Shown: positions 32,560 through 41,278 of the stretch, in pieces | Numbering within the stretch: position 1 is the stretch's first letter | Layout of the letters: every line of letters begins with the position of its first letter | Assembly (NCBI GenBank): GCA_900551445.1 | Contig: URWA01000022.1 | Location: 1 to 57,160 of the forward strand | Length of the DNA: 57,160 nucleotides | Source of the DNA: an uncultured Bacteroides sp. | Lineage (GTDB): Bacteria; Bacteroidota; Bacteroidia; Bacteroidales; Bacteroidaceae | Direction: 5' to 3' | Translations under genes and position numbers: made by a program | Notes under the pieces: model-generated | What the model was told of the DNA's origin: nothing | The model's database searches: none | What the model saw: only the letters and a program-made list of their open reading frames with translations

Positions 32560-33078
32560 ATGGAAACAAGAAAAGAGATGCACTGGTATGCCTTTTATGT
32601 AAGGATGCATCATGAAAAGAAAACAGCTGAAAAACTCGAAATGCTGGGAGTCACTCACTTCCTGCCTATACAAGAAGTCGTCCGCCAATGGAGCGACCGG
32701 AAAAAGAAAATCAAGCAGGTGGTTATCCCCATGCTGATATTTATCTGTACGGACGAGAAAGGACGCATTGAATTACTTCAGAATCTTCCTTCACTGACAG
32801 GGTGTCTGATAGACCCAGCCACCAGACGGCCAGCCGTCATCCGGAACGAAGAGATGGAACAATTCAAATTCATGCTGGACTATTCGGAAGAAACCATCCG
32901 GTTCCAAAGTGAACCGTTGGCTCCGGGAGAAAAAGTAGAGGTCATCAAAGGTCCCTTGAAAGGACTGCAAGGGGAACTGGCGGAACTGGCCGGACATTCA
33001 GAAGTGATGATACGCATCGACCACTTAGGGTATGCCACCGTGGAAATCCCTGTGGGGTATGTCAAGAAATTACAATAG
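32560..33078 (+). CDS. UpxY-like NusG-family transcription antiterminator
   Basis: This 172-aa protein has an N-terminal NGN domain (WYAFYVRMHHEKKTAEKLE at residues 9-27, then the typical VVIPMLIFI) and a C-terminal KOW motif at about 121-150 (LAPGEKVEVIKGPLKGLQGEL). This is the plan of Bacteroides UpxY proteins, specialised NusG paralogs that let RNA polymerase read through their own capsule operon. UpxY genes normally come first in the operon. This one lies after the polysaccharide genes under its own promoter and is isolated by a strong terminator, so it may act in trans. It could instead be an orphan. Confidence 0.88.
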   Translation: METRKEMHWYAFYVRMHHEKKTAEKLEMLGVTHFLPIQEVVRQWSDRKKKIKQVVIPMLIFICTDEKGRIELLQNLPSLTGCLIDPATRRPAVIRNEEMEQFKFMLDYSEETIRFQSEPLAPGEKVEVIKGPLKGLQGELAELAGHSEVMIRIDHLGYATVEIPVGYVKKLQ

Positions 33079-33104
33079 GCTGTAAACGACCTGCAGCTGC
33101 ACTG

Positions 33105-33170
33105 CAAGAACAAAGAAATGCGGAAAACCACTGTTTCATCAGACAGGTTTTCCGCATTTCTTTGTTCTTG
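33105..33170. terminator. 25-bp perfect stem, bidirectional terminator
   Basis: The arms 33105-33129 and 33146-33170 are perfectly complementary over 25 bp around a 16-nt loop. The element sits between two convergent genes, the UpxY-like gene (stop at 33078) and the PBP gene (stop at 33182). It can serve both, although neither side has a long pure T-run. Confidence 0.75.
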
Positions 33171-33181
33171 TGTCTGCCTCT

Positions 33182-35509
33182 TTACTGGAAGAACACGTCG
33201 TCCAAACGGGTATTATTCTCTTCTTCGATTTCGGTCAGGCGGTCCTTGCAGGGGTCAAAATCCCCCGGTATGTCGAAGGTCTCATCGGGTGAATAGCCCA
33301 AGGACTTGTCGGCATAGACTTTCTGCATATAGATTCCCCAGATAGGCAATGCCATCGAAGCACCTTGTCCGTCGCGCATTGTATCGAAATGAATGTCGCG
33401 TTCTTCACCGCCTACCCAGCATCCGGAGACGAGCGACGGAGTGAAGCCCATGAACCATCCGTCGGAGTTGCGGTTGGTGGTTCCCGTCTTACCTCCCATA
33501 TCGGCCTTGATGCCATACAGACGGCGTACACGTCCACCCGTACCTTCATTGATTACGGCGCGCAACATTACCAGCATCTTGTAGGAAGTGGACTCACTGA
33601 TGACTTCGTTCACCTGAGGTGTGAAGGTAGCCACCACATTTCCGTCGTTATCCTCAATGCGGGTGACAAACAACGGAGCGGTACGGATACCTTTATTTAC
33701 AAAAGCAGTATAGGCACTTACCATTTCTCCCACTGAGATTTCACACGGTCCCAAGCACAAAGAAACGGTAGGCTGAATGTCCTTGTTCAACACCCCAAAC
33801 GAATGTATCAGACGAACCAAGTCGTACGGGCTCAACTTACTCATCAGATAAGCCGAGATCCAGTTATTGGAGTTGGCCAGACCCCACTTCAGTGTCACCA
33901 TCTCTCCATAATGCGATTTGGAACTGTTTCGGGGCGACCAGGCTTTTCCGTTCTCGTCAAAGAGCGTCTGCTCTACATTACGAACCTCATCACAAGGAGA
34001 GAATCCATTTTCCATGGCCAGTGCATACAAGTAAGGCTTGATGGTTGAACCCACCTGCCGACGGCCTACCATGGCCATGTCATACTGGAAATAATTATAA
34101 TTCGGTCCGCCTACGTATGCCTTCACATAACCGGTAAGGGGATCCATCGACATGAATCCGGCCCGCAGGAAATGCTTGTAATAACGGATAGAATCAAGCG
34201 GCGTCATGATGGTATCCTTCTCACCTTCCCAAGAGAACACCGACATCTCATACTTGGTATTGAAAGCCTTCATAATTTCAGCTTCCGAACAGCCGTCGGC
34301 CTTCATCGTACGGTAACGGTCGCTCTGATGAATGGAACGATTCAGAATCTGTTCCACCTCTTCCGGAGTAAGCTGGTTGGTATAAGGAGCGGTCTTGCGT
34401 CCTCTCTTCTCTTTAAAGAATCGCGGCTGCAAATATTTGGCCAGATGTTCATACACCGCCTCTTCCGCATACTGCTGCATGTGCGAATTGATTGTGGTGT
34501 AAATCTTCAGTCCGTCTACATAGAGATTGTAATTGGTACCGTCTTTCTTCTTGTTCTTGGCACACCAGCCGTAAAGCGGATTGGTTTCCCAAGCCAAAGA
34601 ATCTTCATAATACTTCTGCATCTGCCAGCCACGATAATCACTGCGGTCCGGTTTGCGGGCTGTCATGATGCCGCGCAGGTATTCACGGAAATAAGTGGCC
34701 AACCCGTCTTTATGGTCTACCGGCTGGAATTTCAACACCAGCGGAAGCGCCTGAAGAGAATCACATTCCTCGGCCGTCAGATAACCGGCCTTACGCATCT
34801 GGTCGAGAACCGTATTACGGCGTCCCCGTGAACGTTCGTTGAAACGGCGGGGATTGTAAAGAGACGGATTCTTGCACATCCCGATCAATGTGGCGGCCTC
34901 CTCTATCTTCAAGTTCTTGGGGTCTTTTCCGAAATACGTCTTGGCAGCTGTCTTGATACCTACGGCATTGTTCAGGAAGTCAAACTTGTTGAGGTACATG
35001 GTCAGGATTTCTTCCTTCGTATAATAACGCTCCAGCTTGACGGCGATGACCCACTCGATGGGTTTCTGCAGCAGACGTTCCATCACGTTGTCGGCTGTAG
35101 GCGAATAGAACTGCTTGGCCAACTGCTGGGTAATGGTACTACCTCCACCGGCATGCTTCTGCATGAAAATACCACGTTTGATGAGCGCACGCATGAACGC
35201 CCGGGCATCGATGCCGGAATGATCTTCAAAACGGACATCCTCAGTGGCCACCAAGGCATGCACCAGATGGGGAGAAAGGTCTTCATAGCCCACATACACA
35301 CGGTTTTCTTTACTGAGCGACCAAGTGCCCAACAATTTTCCATCGTCGGAAATAATCTGTGTGGCAAATTTCAGGTTCGGGTTTTCCAGTTCTTCCACCG
35401 GCGGCACATAACCTATTTTCCCTTTGGCAATAGCCGTAAAAATAATGGCTACCACGAGCATGCAGAGAAGTACAATTCCCCACAATACATATATAAATAT
35501 CTTTCTCAT
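33182..35509 (-). CDS. bifunctional penicillin-binding protein 1A (class A PBP)
   Basis: This 775-aa inner-membrane enzyme makes and cross-links peptidoglycan. It has an N-terminal anchor (about residues 5-27), then the GT51 glycosyltransferase domain with catalytic E90 in ATEDVRFEDHSG and GGSTITQQLAK at 122-132. The transpeptidase domain has the serine motif S488-T-I-K491, the SNN motif at 547-549 and K674-T-G-T677. All catalytic motifs are intact and the length is normal for Bacteroidales PBP1A. It is a single gene on the minus strand, divergent from pyrB and closed by the shared 25-bp hairpin. Confidence 0.95.
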   Translation of the reverse strand: MRKIFIYVLWGIVLLCMLVVAIIFTAIAKGKIGYVPPVEELENPNLKFATQIISDDGKLLGTWSLSKENRVYVGYEDLSPHLVHALVATEDVRFEDHSGIDARAFMRALIKRGIFMQKHAGGGSTITQQLAKQFYSPTADNVMERLLQKPIEWVIAVKLERYYTKEEILTMYLNKFDFLNNAVGIKTAAKTYFGKDPKNLKIEEAATLIGMCKNPSLYNPRRFNERSRGRRNTVLDQMRKAGYLTAEECDSLQALPLVLKFQPVDHKDGLATYFREYLRGIMTARKPDRSDYRGWQMQKYYEDSLAWETNPLYGWCAKNKKKDGTNYNLYVDGLKIYTTINSHMQQYAEEAVYEHLAKYLQPRFFKEKRGRKTAPYTNQLTPEEVEQILNRSIHQSDRYRTMKADGCSEAEIMKAFNTKYEMSVFSWEGEKDTIMTPLDSIRYYKHFLRAGFMSMDPLTGYVKAYVGGPNYNYFQYDMAMVGRRQVGSTIKPYLYALAMENGFSPCDEVRNVEQTLFDENGKAWSPRNSSKSHYGEMVTLKWGLANSNNWISAYLMSKLSPYDLVRLIHSFGVLNKDIQPTVSLCLGPCEISVGEMVSAYTAFVNKGIRTAPLFVTRIEDNDGNVVATFTPQVNEVISESTSYKMLVMLRAVINEGTGGRVRRLYGIKADMGGKTGTTNRNSDGWFMGFTPSLVSGCWVGGEERDIHFDTMRDGQGASMALPIWGIYMQKVYADKSLGYSPDETFDIPGDFDPCKDRLTEIEEENNTRLDDVFFQ

Positions 35510-35546
35510 ACGCGTATTATATTCGTTCGTTATTTCTATGAAGTCG

Positions 35547-35554
35547 CAAATTTA
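35547..35554 (-). promoter_or_regulatory. -7 box of PBP1A gene
   Basis: The minus strand reads TAAATTTG, 37 bp upstream of the start codon, a full TAnnTTTG match. A TTG lies 17 bp further upstream, slightly closer than the usual spacing. Confidence 0.4.
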
Positions 35555-35658
35555 CGGAAAATCTTTGTAACAACGGCTTATTTTCCACAATATCCTCCGA
35601 AATGCGAAAAGGTTGTCCGAAATCTCTCAAAAACGGTGGATTTTCTATTTTTTTTGCC

Positions 35659-35666
35659 TACCTTTG
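35659..35666 (+). promoter_or_regulatory. -7 box of pyrB operon
   Basis: TACCTTTG lies 37 bp upstream of the pyrB start. The upstream element is not clear (TTTT-rich sequence only). No pyrimidine-responsive leader structure was noticed in the short untranslated region. Confidence 0.45.
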
Positions 35667-35703
35667 AACTCCGGTATTATAAAAGTAATCAAAAACAGCT
35701 AAC

Positions 35704-36645
35704 ATGGAAAATAGAAGTTTAGTTACTATCGCCGAACATTCCAAAGAGAAAATCCTGTATCTTCTGGAAATGGCAAGAGAGTTCGAAAAGAAACCTAATC
35801 GCCGCCTGCTGGCCGAAAAAGTAGTCGCCACGTTGTTCTTTGAACCGTCCACCCGTACCCGACTGAGTTTTGAAACGGCAGCCAACCGTCTGGGAGCGAG
35901 AGTCATCGGATTTACAGACCCGAAGGTGACCAGTTCTTCCAAGGGGGAAACGCTGAAGGATACGATTATGATGGTGAGCAACTATGCCGACATCATCGTG
36001 ATGCGACACTACCTGGAAGGAGCCGCACGCTACGCCAGTGAAGTAGCCCCTGTACCTATCGTCAATGCAGGAGACGGAGCCAACCAGCATCCTTCACAGA
36101 CCATGCTCGACTTGTACTCCATCTACAAGACACAAGGTACACTGGAAAACCTGAACATCTACCTGGTGGGCGACCTGAAATATGGAAGAACGGTTCACTC
36201 ATTGCTGATGGCGATGCGTCACTTCAACCCTACTTTCCACTTCATCGCACCGGACGAGCTGAAAATGCCGGACGAATACAAGCTGTACTGTCAGGAACAT
36301 CACATCAAATATGTAGAGCATACGGACTTTACGGAAGAAACCATCGCGGATGCAGATATCCTGTACATGACCCGTGTACAGCGCGAACGCTTCACCGACC
36401 TGATGGAATATGAAAGAGTGAAAGACGTGTACATCCTGAACAACAAGATGCTGGAACATACACGTCCGAACCTGCGTATCCTCCACCCGCTGCCTCGCGT
36501 AAACGAAATTACCTACGATGTGGATGACAACCCGAAAGCTTACTATTTCCAACAGGCCAAGAACGGTCTTTACGCCCGTCAGGCCATCCTTTGCGACGTG
36601 CTGGGCATCACACTCGACGAGGTGAAAGCTGATACTGAAAAATAA
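35704..36645 (+). CDS. pyrB: aspartate carbamoyltransferase, catalytic chain
   Basis: This 313-aa enzyme joins carbamoyl phosphate and aspartate to give carbamoyl aspartate, the committed step of pyrimidine synthesis. The carbamoyl-phosphate loop FFEPSTRTRLSFETAANRLG is at about residues 47-66. The later signatures GDGANQHPSQTMLDL, VGDLKYGRTVHSLL and RILHPLPRVNEI are all intact. The length is standard. The regulatory chain gene follows after 28 bp, so the enzyme is the classical two-subunit type. Confidence 0.97.
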   Translation: MENRSLVTIAEHSKEKILYLLEMAREFEKKPNRRLLAEKVVATLFFEPSTRTRLSFETAANRLGARVIGFTDPKVTSSSKGETLKDTIMMVSNYADIIVMRHYLEGAARYASEVAPVPIVNAGDGANQHPSQTMLDLYSIYKTQGTLENLNIYLVGDLKYGRTVHSLLMAMRHFNPTFHFIAPDELKMPDEYKLYCQEHHIKYVEHTDFTEETIADADILYMTRVQRERFTDLMEYERVKDVYILNNKMLEHTRPNLRILHPLPRVNEITYDVDDNPKAYYFQQAKNGLYARQAILCDVLGITLDEVKADTEK

Positions 36646-36673
36646 TCCGGAAAACCATTCAATTCAAGTGACT

Positions 36674-37132
36674 ATGAGTGAAAAGAAAGAATTACAGGTA
36701 GCCGCACTCAAGAACGGTACGGTTATCGACCACATACCATCCAACAAGCTGTTTACTGTGGTATCTCTGCTCGGACTGCAGAACGAAGATGCCAACATTA
36801 CCATCGGCAATAACTTTGAAAGCAAGAAACTGGGAAAGAAAGGCATCATCAAGATTGCCGACCGTTTCTTTACGGAAGAGGAAATCAGCCGGTTGTCTGT
36901 AGTAGCTTCCAAAATCAAGCTGAACATTATCCGCGACTACGAAGTAGTGGAAAAGAAAGAGGTAGAGATGCCGGACGAGTTGAAGGGCATCGTGAAATGC
37001 AACAATCCGAAGTGCATCACCAACAACGAACCGATGCAAACCTGGTTCCACGTGATTGACAAGGAAAAGGGCCTGCTGAAATGCCACTACTGCGAAAAGG
37101 AACAGCAGAAGGACAACATCAAACTGCTGTAA
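36674..37132 (+). CDS. pyrI: aspartate carbamoyltransferase, regulatory chain
   Basis: This 152-aa partner of PyrB has the N-terminal effector-binding domain (LQVAALKNGTVIDHIPSNKLFTV) and a C-terminal zinc domain with four cysteines in CNNPKCIT and LKCHYCEKE. It confers allosteric control by nucleotides. I take the ATG (MSEKKELQVAALK) rather than the GTG two codons upstream. It lies between pyrB and a flavin reductase gene that starts 3 bp after its stop. Confidence 0.95.
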   Translation: MSEKKELQVAALKNGTVIDHIPSNKLFTVVSLLGLQNEDANITIGNNFESKKLGKKGIIKIADRFFTEEEISRLSVVASKIKLNIIRDYEVVEKKEVEMPDELKGIVKCNNPKCITNNEPMQTWFHVIDKEKGLLKCHYCEKEQQKDNIKLL

Positions 37133-37135
37133 ACG

Positions 37136-37702
37136 ATGAAGCAGGACTGGAAACCAGGAACGATGATTTATCCGCTTCCGGCCGCCTTGATTACGTGCGG
37201 CAGCTGCGAAGAAGAATACAATATCATTACCATAGCGTGGGTGGGTACAATCTGTACCAACCCACCTATGTGTTATATTTCGGTCAGACCGGAACGATAC
37301 TCCTATCCTATCTTGAAGAAAAATATGGAGTTCGTCATCAACCTGACCACAAAGGATATGGCTTTTGCGACAGACTGGTGTGGCGTACGCTCCGGGAAAG
37401 ACTACCACAAATTCAAAGAGATGAAGCTGACACCGGGAAAGGCTTCCATGGTACAGGCTCCTCTCATTGAAGAGTCTCCCCTCTGCATTGAATGTCGGGT
37501 GAAGGAAATCGTGGCCTTGGGTTCTCACCACATGTTCATCGCCGATGTGGTCAATGTGAAAGCCGATGAGAAATACCTGAACACCGAAACCGGAAAGTTC
37601 GAACTGGCACGTGCCAATTTGCTGGTCTATGCCCACGGCGGCTATTACGAACTGGGAGAAAAGATTGGCAAGTTCGGCTGGTCGGTGGAGAAAAAGAAAT
37701 GA
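37136..37702 (+). CDS. flavin reductase-like FMN-binding protein
   Basis: This 188-aa protein belongs to the flavin reductase-like split-barrel family. The early motif PLPAALITCGSCEEEYNIITIAWVG (residues 13-37) contacts FMN, followed by PMCYISVRPERYSYPIL and FVINLTT. The usual role is NAD(P)H-dependent flavin reduction or another FMN-dependent redox step; the substrate is not known. It starts 3 bp after pyrI and so is co-translated with the pyrimidine genes, a common Bacteroidales gene order. Confidence 0.9.
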   Translation: MKQDWKPGTMIYPLPAALITCGSCEEEYNIITIAWVGTICTNPPMCYISVRPERYSYPILKKNMEFVINLTTKDMAFATDWCGVRSGKDYHKFKEMKLTPGKASMVQAPLIEESPLCIECRVKEIVALGSHHMFIADVVNVKADEKYLNTETGKFELARANLLVYAHGGYYELGEKIGKFGWSVEKKK

Positions 37703-37709
37703 ACCAGAT

Positions 37710-38447
37710 ATGATGAAAGAAGCCATACTCACCGTAATTGGAAGCGGAGTGCTAGCAGTATGTGAGCTGCAGGCGCAAGCTACCACTACGCCTATGGTCA
37801 CACTACGGCAACCCCGTTTCAATTTAGGGGTGAAAGCGGGCTTCAATTCTTCCATGTTTTTTACCGATGAGGTGTCCATCAACGGGAAAGACCTGGAACA
37901 GGCACAAAACAACTACAAGGTGGGATATTTTGCCGCAGTATTCTGCAGGTTCAATATCAAAAAGCATCACTTCATCCAGCCCGAGTTTTCGTGCAACATC
38001 ACTCAAGGAAGTGTGTCCATCCCTCTCACCTTGGCCAATTCAGAACTTCTGTCGGACAACGCACTGATAAAGAAAAGAATGACCACCCTCGACATCCCCA
38101 TCCTTTACGGCTATAAGTTTGTGGATGTACATCCATACGGGATGGCCTTCTTTGTCGGCCCGAAAGTGACTTGGATATGGAAGCAGCACAGTTCCACAGA
38201 GTTCTCCGGCTTCCATCAGCAGGAAATTAAGGAAGAGCAATACCCATTTCAATATAGCGGTGTGATAGGACTGGCAGTCAATGTCTCCAACATCTTTTTC
38301 GACTTCCGCTATGAAATAGGCTTGCACAATTCCATCCGGGCCATGTCCTACAATACAGATACAACAGAATCTCCCCATAACGAAGGAGAAATCCGGCTAC
38401 GACAACGCAAAAACATTCTGAGTTTCTCTGTGGGAGTTATTTTTTAA
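37710..38447 (+). CDS. outer-membrane beta-barrel protein (PorT-like)
   Basis: This protein of about 245 aa has a short signal-like N-terminus (ILTVIGSGVLAVCELQAQA), then alternating amphipathic strands starting FNLGVKAGFNSSMFF and ending LSFSVGVIF, with the terminal Phe of outer-membrane barrels. The pattern fits the small PorT/OMP_b-brl_2 type. The frame is open further upstream, but that part overlaps the flavin reductase gene. Two adjacent ATG codons are possible starts. The function is structural or transport-related and unassigned. Confidence 0.75.
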   Translation: MMKEAILTVIGSGVLAVCELQAQATTTPMVTLRQPRFNLGVKAGFNSSMFFTDEVSINGKDLEQAQNNYKVGYFAAVFCRFNIKKHHFIQPEFSCNITQGSVSIPLTLANSELLSDNALIKKRMTTLDIPILYGYKFVDVHPYGMAFFVGPKVTWIWKQHSSTEFSGFHQQEIKEEQYPFQYSGVIGLAVNVSNIFFDFRYEIGLHNSIRAMSYNTDTTESPHNEGEIRLRQRKNILSFSVGVIF

Positions 38448-38476
38448 TCTGATTTATCACTTTTAATAAATATATC

Positions 38477-39757
38477 ATGAAACGAGACGATTCTATTTTT
38501 AACATTATCGAAAAGGAACATCAGAGACAACTGAAAGGTATCGAACTGATTGCTTCTGAGAATTTCGTAAGCGACCAAGTCATGCAGGCCATGGGTTCCT
38601 GCCTCACCAATAAATACGCGGAAGGATACCCCGGGAAAAGATATTACGGAGGATGTGAAGTTGTTGACCAAAGCGAACAGCTGGCCATCGACCGTATCAA
38701 AAAAATCTTTGGAGCTGAATGGGCCAACGTACAACCTCATTCCGGTGCCCAGGCCAATGCAGCCGTATTTCTGGCCGTACTGAATCCGGGCGATAAATTC
38801 ATGGGACTGAACCTGGCCCACGGAGGTCATCTGTCTCACGGTTCTTCCGTCAACACTTCCGGTATTCTGTACACTCCTTGCGAATACAACCTGAACAAGG
38901 AAACAGGTCGTGTAGACTATGACCAGATGGAAGAAATCGCACTGCGGGAACATCCGAAGTTGATTGTCGGTGGAGGTTCTGCCTACTCTCGCGAATGGGA
39001 TTACAAACGGATGCGTGACATCGCCGACAAGGTAGGTGCTTTGCTGATGATTGATATGGCTCATCCGGCCGGACTGATTGCAGCCGGATTGCTGGACAAC
39101 CCGGTGAAATATGCCCACATCGTGACTTCTACTACGCATAAGACACTGCGTGGACCGCGTGGAGGTATCATCCTGATGGGAAAAGACTTCCCGAACCCAT
39201 GGGGTAAGAAAACACCGAAAGGCGAAATCAAGATGATGTCACAGCTGCTGGATTCAGCTGTATTCCCCGGTATTCAGGGAGGCCCGCTGGAACATGTCAT
39301 CGCCGCAAAAGCCGTTGCTTTCTACGAATGTATGCAACCGGAATACAAGGAATACCAGATTCAGGTACAGAAAAATGCCCGTGTACTGGCCCAGGCCCTG
39401 ATGGATCGCGGATTCACCATCGTATCGGGAGGTACCGACAATCACTCCATGCTGGTAGACTTGCGCACCAAATATCCGGATTTGACCGGAAAAGTAGCTG
39501 AAAAAGCATTGGTAGCAGCTGATATCACAGTCAACAAGAACATGGTTCCGTTTGACACCCGTTCTGCATTCCAGACATCCGGCATCCGCCTGGGTACTCC
39601 GGCCATCACAACCCGTGGGGCAAAAGAAGACCTGATGTACGAAATTGCGGAAATGATTGAAACCGTCCTGTCGAATGTAGACAATGAAGAAGTAATTGCT
39701 TCTGTACGTCACCGGGTGAATGAAACCATGAAAAATTATCCTATATTTGCATATTAA
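38477..39757 (+). CDS. glyA: serine hydroxymethyltransferase
   Basis: This 426-aa PLP enzyme interconverts serine and glycine and supplies one-carbon units on tetrahydrofolate. The signatures include LTNKYAEGYPGKRYYGGCEVVD, HGGHLSHG, and the PLP-lysine motif STTHKTLRGPRGG. The length and motifs are standard for the bacterial form. It follows the barrel gene by 29 bp and may be part of the pyrB transcript or have its own weak promoter. Glycine and one-carbon supply fit the nucleotide-synthesis neighbourhood. Confidence 0.97.
   Translation: MKRDDSIFNIIEKEHQRQLKGIELIASENFVSDQVMQAMGSCLTNKYAEGYPGKRYYGGCEVVDQSEQLAIDRIKKIFGAEWANVQPHSGAQANAAVFLAVLNPGDKFMGLNLAHGGHLSHGSSVNTSGILYTPCEYNLNKETGRVDYDQMEEIALREHPKLIVGGGSAYSREWDYKRMRDIADKVGALLMIDMAHPAGLIAAGLLDNPVKYAHIVTSTTHKTLRGPRGGIILMGKDFPNPWGKKTPKGEIKMMSQLLDSAVFPGIQGGPLEHVIAAKAVAFYECMQPEYKEYQIQVQKNARVLAQALMDRGFTIVSGGTDNHSMLVDLRTKYPDLTGKVAEKALVAADITVNKNMVPFDTRSAFQTSGIRLGTPAITTRGAKEDLMYEIAEMIETVLSNVDNEEVIASVRHRVNETMKNYPIFAY
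39742..39749 (+). promoter_or_regulatory. -7 box of OmpA-family gene, inside the glyA end
   Basis: TATATTTG overlaps the last codons of glyA and lies 26 bp upstream of the next start codon. No good TTTG element is seen upstream. It would allow separate transcription of the OmpA-family gene. Confidence 0.4.
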
Positions 39758-39775
39758 CTAAACAGAGGGGAAAAA

Positions 39776-40492
39776 ATGAAAACAATGAATTCTATGGCTA
39801 TCTTGCTGAGCGCATGCTTGGTATTTAGCAGTTGTGGTATGACAAATACAGCCAAAGGTGGATTAATCGGAGGCGGTAGTGGCGCTGCATTAGGCGCATT
39901 GGTAGGTGGAGTTATCGGCCACGGCAAAGGAGCTGCCATCGGAGCTGCAGTAGGTACTGCGGTAGGTGCAGGTGCCGGTGTACTGATTGGCAAAAAGATG
40001 GACAAAGCCGCAGAACAAGCAGAACAGATTGAAGGAGCACAAGTGGAACAAGTAACCGACAACAACGGTTTGCAGGCAGTAAAGGTAACCTTTGACTCAG
40101 GAATCTTGTTCAACACAAGCAGTGCCACTCTGAGCACTTCTGCCAAATCGGCTTTGAGCAAATTCGCCAACAATGTGCTCAACCAGAACAAAGACATGGA
40201 TGTAGCCATCTACGGATACACAGACAATACCGGATGGAAAAACAGTACTGCCGAACAGAGCAAGCAGAAAAACCTTGACCTGTCACAGGAACGTGCACAG
40301 AGCGTATCCAGCTACCTGCTGGGATGCGGTGCTTCTTCCAGCCAGATCAAATCGGTTACCGGCATGGGTGAAGAAAACCCGGTGGCAGACAACTCTACCG
40401 CAGCCGGACGGGAACAGAACCGCCGCGTAGAAGTATATATGTATGCCAGCCAGCAGATGATTCAGCAGGCAGAAGCTGGTACGTTGCAATAA
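39776..40492 (+). CDS. OmpA-family lipoprotein with glycine-zipper segment
   Basis: This 238-aa protein has a lipoprotein signal (LLSACLVFSSCG, Cys near residue 21). A glycine-zipper region at about 28-75 (GGLIGGGSGAALGALVGGV) comes next. A C-terminal OmpA-like peptidoglycan-binding domain spans about 105-225, with VTFDSGILFNTSSATLS, VAIYGYTDNTG and the closing NRRVEVYM. It would anchor the outer membrane to peptidoglycan, and the zipper may insert into or associate with membrane. It is a single gene ended by a hairpin terminator. Confidence 0.9.
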   Translation: MKTMNSMAILLSACLVFSSCGMTNTAKGGLIGGGSGAALGALVGGVIGHGKGAAIGAAVGTAVGAGAGVLIGKKMDKAAEQAEQIEGAQVEQVTDNNGLQAVKVTFDSGILFNTSSATLSTSAKSALSKFANNVLNQNKDMDVAIYGYTDNTGWKNSTAEQSKQKNLDLSQERAQSVSSYLLGCGASSSQIKSVTGMGEENPVADNSTAAGREQNRRVEVYMYASQQMIQQAEAGTLQ

Positions 40493-40522
40493 TGATACGC
40501 CGTATCAGGCTGATAAAAACAC

Positions 40523-40556
40523 ATTATGCCGGGTCTTTGGATCCGGCATAATTTTC
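40523..40556 (+). terminator. terminator after OmpA-family gene
   Basis: ATTATGCCGG (40523-40532) pairs with CCGGCATAAT (40543-40552) over 10 bp around a 10-nt loop, followed by TTTC. It lies 30 bp after the stop codon. Confidence 0.7.
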
Positions 40557-40578
40557 ATATAACACATTCAGACTCAAA

Positions 40579-41274
40579 ATGAACAAGAAACGAATACTCA
40601 AATACCTGCGCAACCTGATTATTTTCTTTTTCGCCTCTACCCTTCTTTCGGTGGTTGCTCTCCGGTTTATTCCTGTTTACATCACTCCGCTGATGGTGAT
40701 ACGCAGTGTAGAACAACTGGCAAAAGGGGAAAAACCGGTCATGAAACACCATTGGGTACCCAAAGAAAAAATATCACGTCACCTCCCCATGGCAGTTATC
40801 GCATCAGAAGACAACCGCTTTGCGAGTCACAACGGTTTCGACTTCAAGGAAATCAGCAAAGCAATGGAAGAAAACAAAAAGCGGAAGAAAGCCAGAGGGG
40901 CCAGCACCATCAGCCAGCAAACTGCCAAGAATGTATTCTTATGGCCTTCCTCATCGTGGGTGAGAAAAGGGTTCGAAGTGTATTTCACGGTACTGATTGA
41001 ACTGATCTGGGACAAGGAAAGAATTATGGAAGTGTATCTGAACTCCATCGAAATGGGAGACGGAATCTATGGTGCGGAAGCAGTAGCCAAAGCCCACTTC
41101 CACACCACGGCCGCCAAACTGACCCGCAGGCAGTGTGCACTTATCGCAGCCAGTCTCCCCAATCCCCGGAAATTCGATTCCGGGAACCCGAGTCCTTACA
41201 TGTACAAACGCCAGCGTAAAATCATGTATTTAATGAAATGTGTCCCCACTTTCCCTGCACCCGAAAAACAATAG
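40579..41274 (+). CDS. mtgA: monofunctional peptidoglycan glycosyltransferase
   Basis: This 231-aa membrane-anchored GT51 enzyme polymerises lipid II into glycan strands. A single N-terminal membrane helix (about 12-32) is followed by the catalytic motif SEDNRFASHNGFD with E77, then GASTISQQTAKNVFLW at 107-122 and VYLNSIEMGDGIYGAEA. No transpeptidase domain follows, which separates it from the PBP1A gene nearby. It ends only 4 bp from the convergent TRIC-type gene. Confidence 0.93.
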   Translation: MNKKRILKYLRNLIIFFFASTLLSVVALRFIPVYITPLMVIRSVEQLAKGEKPVMKHHWVPKEKISRHLPMAVIASEDNRFASHNGFDFKEISKAMEENKKRKKARGASTISQQTAKNVFLWPSSSWVRKGFEVYFTVLIELIWDKERIMEVYLNSIEMGDGIYGAEAVAKAHFHTTAAKLTRRQCALIAASLPNPRKFDSGNPSPYMYKRQRKIMYLMKCVPTFPAPEKQ

Positions 41275-41278
41275 GGTA

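Noticed and set aside
37611..37709. Upstream extension of the outer-membrane barrel frame
   Set aside because: It overlaps the end of the flavin reductase gene. The tandem ATG codons at 37710 and 37713 give a normal signal-like N-terminus.
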